A stretch of 64,000 nucleotides of DNA from Cryphonectria parasitica EP155 (taxonomy: Eukaryota > Ascomycota > Sordariomycetes > Diaporthales > Cryphonectriaceae): the NCBI RefSeq assembly GCF_011745365.1, contig NW_024468916.1:2587630-2651629 (forward strand), written 5' to 3'. The translations under genes were made by a program, and so were the position numbers. Of this stretch, positions 44,225-56,341 are shown one piece after another. The notes below the pieces were generated by a model that was not told the origin of the DNA, searched no databases, and saw nothing but the letters and a program-made list of their open reading frames with translations. Numbering within the stretch: position 1 is the stretch's first letter; each line of letters starts with the position of its first letter.

Positions 44225-45640
44225 TCAGCCCAGCTGCTTCTTGGCCTCGAATCTGGCAATGACTCCATCGTCCGTGGGGACGACGCCCATCTCTTCAGGC
44301 GCTCTATCGTTGACGAAGCCGTCTCCACCCGAGGGCCAGCTGTGGTTTCTCCACTCGCCGAGCAGCGGCCACAACTTCTCCTTGATAAGATGTTGAACCT
44401 GGTCGCACCGTTTCAAAGAGGCAGTTTGCAGGTCTTTGTCTCCGTTCACCACGACGTCCTTGGACGCCTCCTTGGCCGCCTCGGGGTCGAGGGCCGTCGA
44501 CGGAACGCTCTCGGCCAGCACGCTCATCCACACATCCCACGTCTCCTCGAGCTCTGCAAGCGAGGTGATACCCATCACGCTCGCGCCAATGCTATTACTG
44601 TCGCTGGCGCTCAACTGCAGATGGCCACTCTTGCCATGGAGGCTGACGCCCAGCCCCGAGCGAGCACCCGCGCGAGCCCACGTGTCCAGAGACCAACGTA
44701 TCGAGAGGCGCTCCAGCTTCTCTTGCGCGGCCGTGGCGGCAGCGGCCATCTCAGCGCAGGCCCTGCGCAGTGGCGGTGGCGACGGGTGCCATGCGGCCTG
44801 TGGGCCATGGTCGACGCCGCGGGTGGTCAGCAGGCCCATGCCGAGCATGGAGGCGTTGAGGGCGGCAGAAACGCCTGCGCGCTTGAAGCGTACAAGAGGT
44901 GGCAGCTCCTGCTCCGCGCTCTCACCATTCGTGCCGTTGACGGATGGTGACACGGGCCTGGGTTCGTCATTCGTGAAGCCCTGGACCAGACGATGATTCT
45001 GCACCGTGCAGTGGCAGTAGCTCATGACTGCGTCGACTCCCTCGCCTGTCTCACGCTGTATCATCTCCGCCAGCTCACACAGCACGTCGACCGGGTAGCC
45101 ACTGATGCCGACATAGCGCACAACCTCATCCTCGTCGCGGAGCCTGCGCAGCTCTTTCACTGCCGCGAGGACTTCAGCTGGAGAAACGAACTCGACGTCG
45201 TGGCAGTATACCAGGTCGAGATAGGGCGTGTGCAATCTCTCGAGGCTTCGCAACACGCTGTACCGGATCCAGGCAGGGGAGTAGTCGAAGCAATCCCCCG
45301 TGATGCGCCCGGCTTTTGTGAGGATCATGTAGCTCTCGCGCGGGTGCTTCTGCAGCGAAGCGCCCTCCGGTCCTGCAATCTTTGCATTCGCAGTGTTGGG
45401 CTCGGTAAGGTGATGGAGTGCGTCACCCAGGAGCACTTCGGACGGACCATAGTAAGGGGACGTGTCGAATGCATTGACGCCAAGATCGAGAGCTCGAGAG
45501 ACGATGGACTGATAGGGCATGCGCGTCGGGTCGTCAACATACTGGGTGTTGAAGGTGGCAGTGCCGAGGATGAGTGGAGGGAGGACGGAGGCAATGGGAG
45601 GCCGCGAGGCGGCAGTCTCTGGATTAGTTGTCGAACCCAT
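44225..45640 (-). CDS. ara2: Aldo/keto reductase, ARA2-like D-arabinose dehydrogenase
   Basis: A single-exon, 471-residue aldo/keto reductase close to yeast Ara2 / plant L-galactose dehydrogenase, which oxidise D-arabinose or L-galactose in erythroascorbate or ascorbate synthesis. The open frame goes four codons upstream of the ATG at 45640 but has no ATG there. The family tetrad is present: Asp59 (NAFDTSPYYG), Tyr64, Lys109 (LTKAGR) and His147 (VYCHDVE). The segment DYSPAWIRYSVLRSLERLHT is the ARA2-type helix. The protein is over 130 residues longer than yeast Ara2, with an added C-terminal helical extension that includes a cofactor-region-like SIGASVMGITS. It is predicted cytosolic. Substrate specificity is inferred from the subfamily. 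Confidence 0.85.
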   Translation of the reverse strand: MGSTTNPETAASRPPIASVLPPLILGTATFNTQYVDDPTRMPYQSIVSRALDLGVNAFDTSPYYGPSEVLLGDALHHLTEPNTANAKIAGPEGASLQKHPRESYMILTKAGRITGDCFDYSPAWIRYSVLRSLERLHTPYLDLVYCHDVEFVSPAEVLAAVKELRRLRDEDEVVRYVGISGYPVDVLCELAEMIQRETGEGVDAVMSYCHCTVQNHRLVQGFTNDEPRPVSPSVNGTNGESAEQELPPLVRFKRAGVSAALNASMLGMGLLTTRGVDHGPQAAWHPSPPPLRRACAEMAAAATAAQEKLERLSIRWSLDTWARAGARSGLGVSLHGKSGHLQLSASDSNSIGASVMGITSLAELEETWDVWMSVLAESVPSTALDPEAAKEASKDVVVNGDKDLQTASLKRCDQVQHLIKEKLWPLLGEWRNHSWPSGGDGFVNDRAPEEMGVVPTDDGVIARFEAKKQLG

Positions 45641-48625
45641 CTCGCTGGTCAAGCAAGTCGTCGTGACAGCGACAGCAGACGTGGCTGGTCGGCGAGGTTT
45701 CTTGCAGAGCAGACAAGAGGCGGCGTTTTCTTTGGTCTTTTGTGTGGCGTCGCGCGAACACTCTCGTGGCTTCTTGGCAACACTAGCAGCAGGTAGGACA
45801 ACTTGTCAGGCTTTGATGACAGACCATCAACACACGGGCATCTTCCTATCCCTCTTGGAACAGAAGGATCCCTCGCAATATAAACTCTGTGTGAGTATGT
45901 GTCGTAGAGGTGGGGTTGGACCCAATCATCACTCCACGAAGCTCGTTATAGAAACGGGCACGGCAGGTGTGGGGACTTTCGGTATCGATGCTGTCTCAAG
46001 ACCATGTGGTGGACCCGTTTCGCCTGCGCAGCACACGATGCGACAAGGAGTGACGAAACCGAAACAAGTCCATCGTGGGCGAGCGAGTGGACGGAAGAGA
46101 AGGCAGGGTGAAGGACGGAATTAAGGTCTGGACCGGACCGGCGGGTCTTTTCGTGATCGACGGCCGTGAGAGGGATGGTGGGATAGTACGGATCTGGCCT
46201 GGCCCAAGCCAAGATAAAGAAAATGATAAAAGAAGTTGGGATGAGGAGGTGAGATGTTAAGGTTTGTGGAGAGGTTCGGCCAAGACAGAAAAATGATGAG
46301 GTCAACTACTGTAGTGGTAGTGGTAGGGACATGGTAGGGGGAAGAGGGGAAAAAAGAAGGAATTGGGGTTCAGGGACTGCCAGGGACACAGCCTGCTGTG
46401 TGAGTGGTGGCCGCTGCAGGGCTCTCAGGGGCATCCGTCGGGTAAAATTCAGAAGCTAAGGGCACTAACCGACTACCTCCTCACCCGTACTATGGTACTG
46501 CGTATGACTACCGAGTAGCAAATTATTTGCAGAAACAGTAAATGCTGAATCCAACCCCGCACAGAGAAGAGCCAGTGGGGGAAGGAGAGATTCACAATGT
46601 TCTACTACTTACTGTCTGTACATAGTACATACATAGTGGTAGAAGGCGGGGCATTCTGGAGATAAGATAAGATAGTCTACTAGTACATCGTAGTAGTACG
46701 GGCAGACATACCAAGTAATGGGCGTTACACGATTACTCATACACATCCAGACAGTGCTACAGTGCTGCTTACGGGAGGCGCTCTCTACTGTTGCACCTTC
46801 TTCAAACAATAGTGTTTTGGCACCCCTTTGGTTCTGTACCTCAAGTCTCTGCACTTCCCCACCACCACCTTTCTCAAAGATAAACTTCTCATCAGCTCAG
46901 AATACAATGCCGGCATCAGTCTCTCCGCAACAGCCTGTTCGGGGGTGTATCATGCACATGTAACATGTCACCATGTCTGAACACTTCGGTCTTCAACCAT
47001 CGATTGAGCTAGACAACAATGTACCCCGTATGACCACAGCTTCATGCAAGCACACGCAGACCTAGCAACAGCTTGGCACGCCCAAGGCGGCTGACATGTT
47101 ACGTTGTGTCTGCTTGCTGGCTTTCTTTTCTTCAGCAAATGGCAACCTTCTGTACTACTCTGCTGCTACTACAAACTGTTAGGTCAGTCAAGTGACGACT
47201 CAACTGGCAATACTATCGTGCCATGTGTGCAGGATACATACTCCCTTGTCTTTTGTCAAGCCACAGGCTAACCAACCAGTCAGACGCGCAGGGCCACCAC
47301 AGCCGAGCTTTGTCCCTTTTTCTTTTACTCGAGACTAGCCAGGCTTGCGCCGTGCATTGACACTTAATTTCCACCTCACTATACCCAAGTACTGAATTCT
47401 TTGCTCTTCTTAGCTACCCTGATCGGTTATTCGGCATCTCTGAGTTCAAGATCTCAGGGCCCACAACGTTGTACTGAGTATTACTACTACTACTACTACT
47501 ACTACACCTTAGCCATGGCTGTTCCACCTAAGCAGCCCTTGCGAGTTCAGGGCACGTCACATACAAACAATACTGTACAACCACGCCAAGGAAAACAAAT
47601 GCTCGCTCTCTTTAATAGTTCGATATCAACCCATGGCAATCTGATATGCAGAACGGCTGAGCTGCATTCATCCTTCCATCTGCCCCCAGGTAACCCACTT
47701 CCTTCTTACACCCCCCGCCGCTTCTGCAGTCAGACGACCACTCGGCCATATTCTCTTCCTGTTGAGCTTAAACCTTTTGCATGTTGCGCTACATCCGAGA
47801 TTGGGTGGCTCGTGTTCAGGGCACCCGGTGACGACCGGCGGCAGAGACCGTACCGCTGGAAGGGTGTCCACCTATTGCCGCTCCGAGAATGGTCTGGATG
47901 TGACATACCGGCCCCACGTTGTGCCTACAATATAGTACGAGGAACAGTGGACTGACTATTGGCCCGCAGAACTAAGAACTAGACCTGCCTGGAGCCTGGA
48001 GCCTTAAGTACTCTTTTTTCCTTTCTTTTCTTCTTTTTTTATTTCCGAGGGCAGCACATGTTTTGTTGTGGGGCACACGCACACACACACACACACACAC
48101 ACCCACGAAGGAGGTCAACCGACCCAGGCCTCCCGGAAACAGGACAGGGCTTGCAAATATATTGACCCTCTCTCCAGCTGAAGCTGATTTAGTCACTAGA
48201 CGCCAAGCAGGGCAAGAGAGAGATTTTCGGCTTCCAGATCGCACCTCTCTCTGCTCTAGCGTTAGGGGGGCCCCTTCTCGCCGTAGATACGATGTCTTCA
48301 ACCCTCCCATGGAAATTTGAGCGCCCGGGTCCGAGCAAGCCCTGCTGCAGCTTGCAGGTTGCAAGGCCTGCAGGTCAAGCATCCTCGTTAGTATTAGCAC
48401 CATAGTATGACTATAGTATAAGAAAGAGGTCATGGCCACTCCACCGCATGGCTCAAATGGTAATGATGAGCAACACCACACTCGCTATCGTTGTCGATTT
48501 TGCCTCTCTCTTCCTGAGCAGACCTTGATCTAGGCATTCCTCTCGTTTTTCTTCGTCCTCTCGTTCTTATTTAATTTTTATCATTATTCTTGTTATTCAT
48601 CATCATCATCATCATCATCATCACC
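45641..48625. other. Gene-free interval
   Basis: About 3 kb between divergent genes. A 184-residue frame at 47401-47955 contains a (TAC)n run and shows no domain, so I do not call it. AC repeats (about 48072-48102) and a CAT run (48598-48622) precede the PAN-repeat gene. No gene is supported. Both promoters must lie here. Confidence 0.55.
48598..48622. repeat. (CAT)n microsatellite just before a start codon
   Basis: A CAT trinucleotide run that ends about three bases before the ATG of the PAN-repeat gene, so it is part of its 5' leader. Confidence 0.95.
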
Positions 48626-50011
48626 ATGGTGTCAAGTTCTCTTGTTGGAGGTGCTGTTGCCGCCCTCTACTTTGGCAGGCTCGCCCTGGCCCAGACCACT
48701 ACAAGCACCGCGGCCACAGCGACGCCGACGTGCGGGCTCGTGGGTTATGATGAGGGCTCTGAGCTCGCATACTATGGCGACTCTGCTACCGAGGTATACT
48801 CCAGCTTCTCGGCATGCAGCAGCCAGTGCGACAGCACCTCGGGTTGTCTGAGCTTCGCCATTGACCCGAGCGTGGCATGCATCCTCTACTCGGTCGCTGC
48901 CGAGAACAATGTCGTTGTCAGCTCCGGCAGCCCCTGGACCTTCTTTGACAAGGGCGGCGTCTGCCCCACTGTCGCAACCTCGTCAGCATCATCAACCTCA
49001 ACGGCGCCCGCCGCTACGCCCACCTGCAGCGGCCTCGTGGGCTATGACGCCGGCGGCACCAACATTGGCTATTACGCTGACGCTGCCTCGGCGACCTATG
49101 CTGGCTGTCTCGCCCTGTGCAATGCCAACGCGGCATGCCTGAGCTTTGGACTGACGAGTACCCCGGCGTGTATTCTGTATGACTACACCGTCGAGGGCAA
49201 CGACGTCGCATCGCCCGGGAGCGGAAACACCTTCTACGACGCCGGCGGCGCTTGTCCCAGCACCAGCGCCAGCGCCAGCACTACAACCTCCTCGGTAGCC
49301 ACCATCACCTCGGCCGCCGTGACCACGACGCCAACGTGCACCGGTTTCGTGGGCTATGATGCTGGTGGTACCAACATCGGCTACTATGCTGATGCTGCCT
49401 CTGCTACGTACTCTGGATGTCTGGCCCTCTGCAATGCCAACGCCGAGTGCCTCAGCTTCGGGCTGACAAGCACCCCGGCCTGCATCCTGTACAACTACAC
49501 CGTCGAGGGCAACGACATTGCGTCCTCGGGCAGTGGTAACACTTTCTACGACCGGGGCGGTGTTTGCCCTACCACTACGACCAGCGCCACTACGACCAGC
49601 GCCACCACCCCCGTCCAGACGGGTGCTTTTGCCAACGTGAGCCCTCTGCTGCCTCCCTCAATAACAGCCACACAAGAAATCACACATGCTAACATCACCC
49701 CTCCTTAGTGCCCTTCCAACATTGTGCCTTACAATGTCAGCGACATTGTGACACCCTACACACCCTGCAACAGCAGCTACCCCTACAGCGCATGCATGTC
49801 GGACAACGACGGCATCTCTTCGTACTGCAACCTGTGCAATGCCTGCACCAACACCACGTGCACCACGGACGGGGACTGCGGCACGGGCTACGCGTGCATC
49901 AAGAACTCGGCCTGCCCCGTCACCGGCGCCGCGGCGGGCACGCCTGTGTGCCTGTACATGCTCGCGGGTGGCTCTAGCTATGGCTGCTATGACGCGCTTG
50001 ACCTGGCATAG
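48626..50011 (+). CDS. Secreted protein with three PAN/apple-like repeats
   Basis: Exons 48626-49636 and 49709-50011 (437 residues; GTGAGC donor, CTTAG acceptor, phase 0). A signal peptide is likely (MVSSSLVGGAVAALYFGRLALAQ). Three repeats of about 77-80 residues follow, each with the pattern GxVGYD...YY.DSA..Y..C...C....CLSF......ACILY........GS..TFYD.GG.CP, separated by Ser/Thr/Ala linkers. Repeats 2 and 3 differ at about 9 of 77 residues. The pattern resembles fungal PAN/apple modules that bind sugars or proteins. The last exon is a different Cys-rich domain (about 18 cysteines in 100 residues), with CNACTNTTCTTDGDCGTGYAC as its core and several Asn-linked sites. It is probably a cell-wall or surface protein. 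No GPI signal is visible. Confidence 0.82.
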
Positions 50012-52874
50012 GCGCCGTGCGGTCGGGTCGACGCGCGGGGTAGAGACGGTTGAGGAGGGCGATGGGAGTCTAAAGCAGTATCCGAGTCTTAAGAGGGCAT
50101 GACTGATATCGAAGTAGTACCAGCAACGGTATGATTATTTCCAAGTAATGTAGATAATTTGAAAGTAATACTTATGCAAAGACAAAAGCCTCGTGGTACA
50201 CTGCTCTTACCCCTACCGTCTCCATGACCCCAGCCCTTCCCTTTCTTAGTCCCTTTAACCCATTTCTTTTGTTTCATGCTCTCTCATCAAAGTACTACAA
50301 GGGTTCTCATTTGATTTCTTTTGATATTTTAAACCTGCATCTTGTTTGACGTCGTCGACCGCCCCCAAGGCTCTGGTGCGATGCAACACAACGTCGTCGC
50401 AGCGCATGGCTTGGCCATGACGTCTCTCTCTCTCGCGTGCGCGCGCCACCCCGGATTGTGCAGCTGTCAGTCCTGCATATACGTGCCCTTGCTGGCGCCT
50501 CTGCCAAGACGCGGCATGTGCAGGCCCTGGAACGCCCGTGACCTGGGAACGGGGGTGATTAACCCTCCCAAACGTTCACGCTACAAAACTGAGCTTTTGC
50601 GGAGGGCTGAGGCTGGCTGGCCTTTTGGATATGAAGCGAAAACGTGCATAGGTGATTGGTGTTTAGGGTGAGATGAGAGTTCTTCTTGAGGGGGGGGGGG
50701 GGGGTATCTAAGAGGGGGATCTAATTTACCTGCCTGGCCTCTCCACTGTGAGAAGACCTTAGGGTGGACGAGACGATGCATGAGGGCGCTGTTCATCACG
50801 TACATCGCAGTGACATTACCGCCCTCCCCCCTATGCAGTCAGCTCTAGGCAGCACACACTTCCAGGCACACCTCTCCCTCTGTCTACCTCGGCGCCTAGT
50901 CTATTGGAGCCCGCCCCCATCGTGAAAAAAAAGGAGCGAGAAGAGCGAGAGCCGCTTCAGCAACAATTCATCCACTATTGTTTCCTTCAACCGGCCTTGG
51001 CCCCTCGGATATACGACGAGCTGAACCTCTGACGATCAGACCAAGGAATGACGCCAAGACCGTTTTCTCTCTCACTCACTCTCATTTTGTTCGTCCTAAC
51101 GCAGGGGCCCAGCGTGGAGTCATCGTCTTTTTTTTTTCTTCTCGGCCGGCGTGTAATGCTAGCGTGTTGTGCTCTGTGCGGGTGGCGGCGATGAGCGTTA
51201 CACCAGATGGTCTACCTAGGCCCTTTACAGCGAACGCACGATGGGGAATAGGTAAAATAAGAAAAGAGAAGGGCCTAATAGAGGAGCCTATTCTTTTTTA
51301 CCTTCTGACCTTTCTGTTCTGGCCTGCCCCATATTTTCCCTTTTGTAATCTTGGAGGGGGGGGTGCAAGAGGGGGGAATAATCGAGAGCTAATCGTTCGA
51401 GAGGGCTAGAATAGGAAAACATCAGCTCAGCTGAAAAGAGGGAGGGGAAGGGGCCTGGGCCGTTCATAGCGCGGGAGTCTCATCACATCACATTTCGCGA
51501 AGGAGCACATGAGGGTGGAGTAATCGTGTACTTCTTGATGATTTTGTGATTGAAGAGAGATCTCTCTCACGTATTATCCTTCTTACATGCATAATAAACT
51601 TTGGGTTAGGGCTGATTGCCTTGTTGGGAAGAAACAAAAGGGGAGGGGGGGGGGTCTTGTGTGGGAGGAAACAATTGAAGCCGAGGTGGAGAACATCGGG
51701 AAGGATGGGAATGGAGTCATGGAGAGATTTGGGCTGCTTTTTTGGGCATTACTGCTTAACTGCATCTTGTAGCCAGGGAGTCTGCTCTCCACTGGCCATT
51801 TGACTATGACAAGACTACTCAACAGTCCCATGTTATTTCCATGGTGCTGGTAGGTCCACGAGCATCCTTACGCTTTTTGCGGAAATAATTCCAATACACA
51901 GTCAGTCATTCGGAACATCTCGTATCCGGCCTATCAATTAGGTCTGTACATCCACTCACTTTTCCTCCCATCCATCCCAGCAAGCCGGCCTGACTATCTT
52001 CAACTTTATGAGCTTGCGGCTGAACTAGAACACTGAATAGACCATCCTGGTGACGCGTACCTGACTACTACTGTACACCATGTTTCGTTTCCCATCACAT
52101 CACCGCAAAGGGAAATTGATCAGGGTTGGGAGAAAGCGGTAGACCCCATCATCTCTAGCCGATCAGCGGGCCTCTTCCTTCCGAATTTCTCTGATGTTCC
52201 TGGTTGAGTTACCAGGAACACATAGCCCCTCCAGGGATAGATCCATTGACCGTGCCGTAGATCCCGCGAGGAGGAGGTTTGATCAAATCACTACCGTGTA
52301 AGTATACAGAAGAATGGTCGACGATCTGCGTTCAGGGGCAACGTGTTGGTGTCAGGGCCAACCGAGGAACTAATTCAGGCACCAGGGTACAAGGTACTTG
52401 GGTAGTAGATCTGGTGGAGAAATGGAAAACTTCCTCTTTCCTGGGGATCGTGGTATTTGCTGCCGTACATAGTAATTGTGTATACATTTCGGACAAGGTA
52501 TCCTCGTCTTCTGTTCCGCGCCCCCCCCCCCCCCCCGGGGAACGAGATCTTTCCGTCCCTTCAGACCCATCATCATCACGATCATAGACCCTTTTGATGA
52601 CCGTCATTTTTGTACTTGGACCTGCTTGTAGACGGAGCCGAGCCCCCTCGAGGCCGAGGCATCTTCATGGCCCATTTGACCTATCCACGGCCAGTGGTGA
52701 AGTATTGATGTGGTCCCCCCCCCTTTTTTTCTTTCTTTCTTTTTCCTTTGTTTCCCCCCTTCAATTATGGCACCAGTTGAGAGGGAGGCCCTGTCGACAG
52801 ATGAAGATCAAGAATCCCGACTAGAGGCGATCTCTCCGATGCTAGATTATCCCTTCTGTAGTGAAACTAGAGTA

Positions 52875-52911
<37 letters not shown>

Positions 52912-53971
52912 TATGTACTCACCTCTCAGGCAGTGGCCGATGAAGTTCACGGACGCGTATGACCACAATCTAAGATGCGGCGTTCCACCCGCTCAGAGAC
53001 TGCTATGAAACTCGGGTAAACATCTGATGGAAACAGTCCTGAGTATGTAGATGGTCATTGCGCTGTTGAATAGAGATAATGAAGGGATGGGTCGCTAAAC
53101 ATACCTACTCAAGGTGATCAATATGCGGATACCAACAGCAACTACCGTATATAATTACTCAAGGGCTCATGTAGTTTCACGGCATCAATTCGTTAGGCCT
53201 CGTAGACACAGTCACTGTTAAAACGGGAAATCGATATGTGTTCGTCTGCAGAAAGTGCTACACCCAGCCACTCGAGAATGTGTACGTAAAGTACACAATC
53301 TGGTCCTATATTTTCACACTGCGACCCAGCCACGTAAAAGTCAAGTCGATCTGCCAACTCTATTACTTGAATACTTCCTGTTTCATCTGCACTTGTTCGG
53401 TCGGCTTCAATTCAGACTTGATTCCTCGTAGTAACAGCACTGCAGGCAGGCATCATCTAAACTGTACAAGCGTTGTTTCAGGCAGATCATTCCAAATTAT
53501 TCAAATGATTACTATTATCAAGTAACTACCAATGAAATCCTCGTCGCCCTGAAAAGTTCTTGAAAACCTGAACCGAGGGATGGATGGAATGCTCCTGCTG
53601 CTAGTAGTTGTTCATCATCATCACCTTGAAGCCACAAGAGACAAACAAGACAGTGCTGATTTTCTCCCTATTGGCTCGGCACAGTACTTTTTGCGTTCTG
53701 TTAACTTTTCACCCATCCCTTTCCCTCGCTGGATCAACTACCCTAGATTGATACAACTTTCTGCTATTGCAGTTTGGTGTCGTATGTTGTAGAAAACTTA
53801 TTCATGGAAGCGAGAGACAAGAATCAAAGAAAAAAGTCGACTCCTTTTTTTTGTGTGTCATTTGTCACGCACGACAAGTGTTCATTATAAACTCCTCTTG
53901 CTACATGCCCTATCGAAAGAAAGAAGAAGAAGAACATTAAAAAAAAAAAAAGTGAGAGTCTCTCACTCCGT
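50012..53971. other. Long gene-free interval
   Basis: About 4 kb between the PAN-repeat gene and the Agd3-like gene, which converge on it. It has G runs (50691-50703, 51644-51652), a C run (about 52528-52543), a GAT repeat (52875-52911) and A runs near the right end. Only short unrecognisable open frames occur. I see no glycosyltransferase or other member of the neighbouring polysaccharide set here. Confidence 0.6.
52875..52911. repeat. (GAT)n microsatellite
   Basis: A GAT trinucleotide run of about twelve units in non-coding DNA between the PAN-repeat and Agd3-like genes. Confidence 0.95.
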
Positions 53972-56341
53972 TTAGATGGGAACAGCCGCGCCCAGGGTAT
54001 AGGTCACGGTTGAGCCGGTCAGCGGTGTGTAGTAGATGAGAGGCTCAGTGCCGTTCTGGTCAGTGTAACCTCCAGACGCCGTGGTGGAGGCGGTGCCGGG
54101 GAAAGTGACAGGCACGGGCACAGAGCAGGTGTTGGAGTTGGCACCGACGGTGACGGAGGTGATAGACAGGCCATCATCGGCATAGTTGTAGACCAGGTTG
54201 GGGTTGCAAGCACTATTGGAAGCAAGCGTGGTTAGCACATGATTCACACAGTGACCATTAACAAAACAAGGGAATTAGCAGGGTTGTTGGACTTACTCAA
54301 GGGTCATCCTGTCCACCATGTACGCGCCAATGTCGTCGTGCTTCATGGAGAAGATGGGCCAGTTGGTCAGACGGACCAGCTCCTGGGTGACGGTCTCGAC
54401 CCAGATCTGAATCAGGGACAGAGGACCGGTCACGGTGCCGACAGTCCAGGTGTCGACGTCTCCGGAGCGCAGGTTGGCCTGGTGGAACATGTAAGGATCA
54501 GGGTGCAGACCCAGCAGGTAGCGAGAGTTGGTGGTCTTGGCATCAATGAGCAGGTTGACGAAGCTGCCCGATCCGCCAGAGGTGTTGATCCACTCCAGGG
54601 TTGTGCACTCGGCCGTGTCGCAGTTGTAGTAGATGGTGGTAGCCCATCGGGGAATGATGGTCATGCCTGCGAAGCCGTTGGACTCGACCGTCGAGATGAG
54701 AGGGTAGAAGGTGCTGTTCGTGTTGCGGAGGACAGGACGGGTGTTGTCACCCACGACATATCGAATACCATTGTCCCACCAGGCCTGCATGGCGTCGCCG
54801 TTGTGCATACCGGTGATGGCAGGCGGGATGATACCGGAGGGGGAGAACCTGGTGGCATCCCACAGACCAATCTGCTTCAGCCATGCAATGTTGAAGAAAA
54901 TCTCACGGCTGGCGTCATGGTAGGTAGCGTTGTTGAGCTCCTCGTGGGAGAAGGTGTGGGAGATGGCGGCAAAAATGCTGGGGTTGGTATTGAACCATGT
55001 GGCGACGCTGTCGATCTTGGCGCAAGTCAAGGTCCAGTTGTAGCTGATCCAGGACTCGGGCCAGAGATCAGTGCCAGTGCCCAGAGGCTTGTAGAACTCA
55101 AGAGCCGTATCAGGGGGGGAGTTGTAGTCCACAGCCTCAGGAGGGTCGCAGTACTTGCCGTCGGTGTCGGTATCGGTGGCATTGTCGATATCACCGTTGC
55201 CGTTGTGTCCAATCTCCACAAAGTACGCAGAGCCAGAGGGGAGACGGGTGTTGATGTTGGTCTGCCAGGCAGCGAGGTAGTCCAGATCCGAGGGGCGGAT
55301 ACGGAAAGTCGTGCCGTTGGGATAGTACATGTCAGTCTCGAGGTGCATGTCATCGACCTGAGTGTTCAGGTAGACCTTGCGCTTGCCAACGACTGAGAGG
55401 AGATAACCATTAGCAATGGTCTCGGCACGCATACGATCATGAAGAGAGAAAACGTACAGAGGCCACGAGTAATCCAGTGAATGTAGGCATGCTGGAGGTA
55501 GTTGGAAGTCTGAGACCAATCCGTAGCCCAAGACATGAACCAGACCATCTGCTGACGGCCACCGATGTTGTTGATGACGGCAGCAGTGGTTGTGGTGGTG
55601 TAGTCGCCTGCAGCATCGAACGTAGCGAACTGCGTAGCAATGCTGGAGTTGGTGATGGTCGCAGGGTAGTGGTAAAGACCAGCAGTGCTAGCATTGACAC
55701 CGCTATCAAATCAAACAAGGTCAGTGTGAATTCTTTTCTGTCCCTCTCCTTAAGCGAGGTCTGAGCCTAGTGGAATTCAATTTTGGACTCACGTCTTGAG
55801 GTTGGCAGTGGCAAATGCTGTAGCGTCCGAAATCCTAACGTACTGCTCGACGCCGGTGGCACAGCAGCCTGCACCGGAGATAGCAGTGGTCACACCTATA
55901 GAAGAAAACATGTTAGATTAGAGAGAAGGTTTTTGATACGGCGAGGGATATGAAGAACGTACCCATATCGGTCGTGGGGAAGGAATCCAGGCGGACCATG
56001 CGGACACCGAAAGCAAGCTGGTAGGCATAAAGCTGATCCCATTGTGAGGTAGTCAGGGCGCTGAGGAATCCGGTCGAGTACTGGTACGAAACCTCACTGA
56101 GGACGAGGATACCACCATAGTTTCCGCTGGTGAGGGAGGAGTTCAGCGTGGGCAGAGCCACACCGGACTGTGGCACGATGACAGTCTCATAGGGAATACC
56201 GTATCCCTGGAAGCCCAAGGTGGCGACGGTAGCAGAGGCAGTGTCTCGTGCAAAGACCAGAATGGTGTTTGATACAGCCAGGGCAGCAGAGGCAGCACCT
56301 GCCTGCAGCGCAAGCAGCGCTGTGGCGGAGAACAGCTTCAT
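53972..56341 (-). CDS. agd3: Agd3-like extracellular polysaccharide deacetylase
   Basis: Five exons: 55963-56341, 55793-55895, 55458-55702, 54297-55392 and 53972-54212 (687 residues), all with clean GT..AG ends and matching phases. The signal peptide is MKLFSATALLALQAGAASA. The catalytic deacetylase part is visible: the metal Asp pair in VDDMHLETDMYY (Asp256, Asp257) and His388 and His392 in SHTFSHEE, the classic HxxxH. The blocks NGDAMQAWWDNGIRYVVGDNTRP and LGLHPDPYMFHQANLR follow. This is the Agd3 (CE18) family, which removes acetyl groups from GalNAc in galactosaminogalactan outside the cell. It is divergent from the Ega3-like gene 3.4 kb away. The short domain at the C-terminus (exon 5) is beta-rich. 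Identity to Agd3 rests on my reading of motifs and context, not a search. Confidence 0.85.

Noticed and set aside
47401..47955. A 184-residue open frame with a poly-Tyr run
   Set aside because: The Tyr run comes from a TAC microsatellite, the first codon is not a convincing start and nothing in it resembles a family.
54239..55396. A 385-residue plus-strand open frame
   Set aside because: It is antisense to the Agd3-like gene, whose exons, phases and catalytic motifs are clear on the minus strand. The frame is open only because of codon bias.
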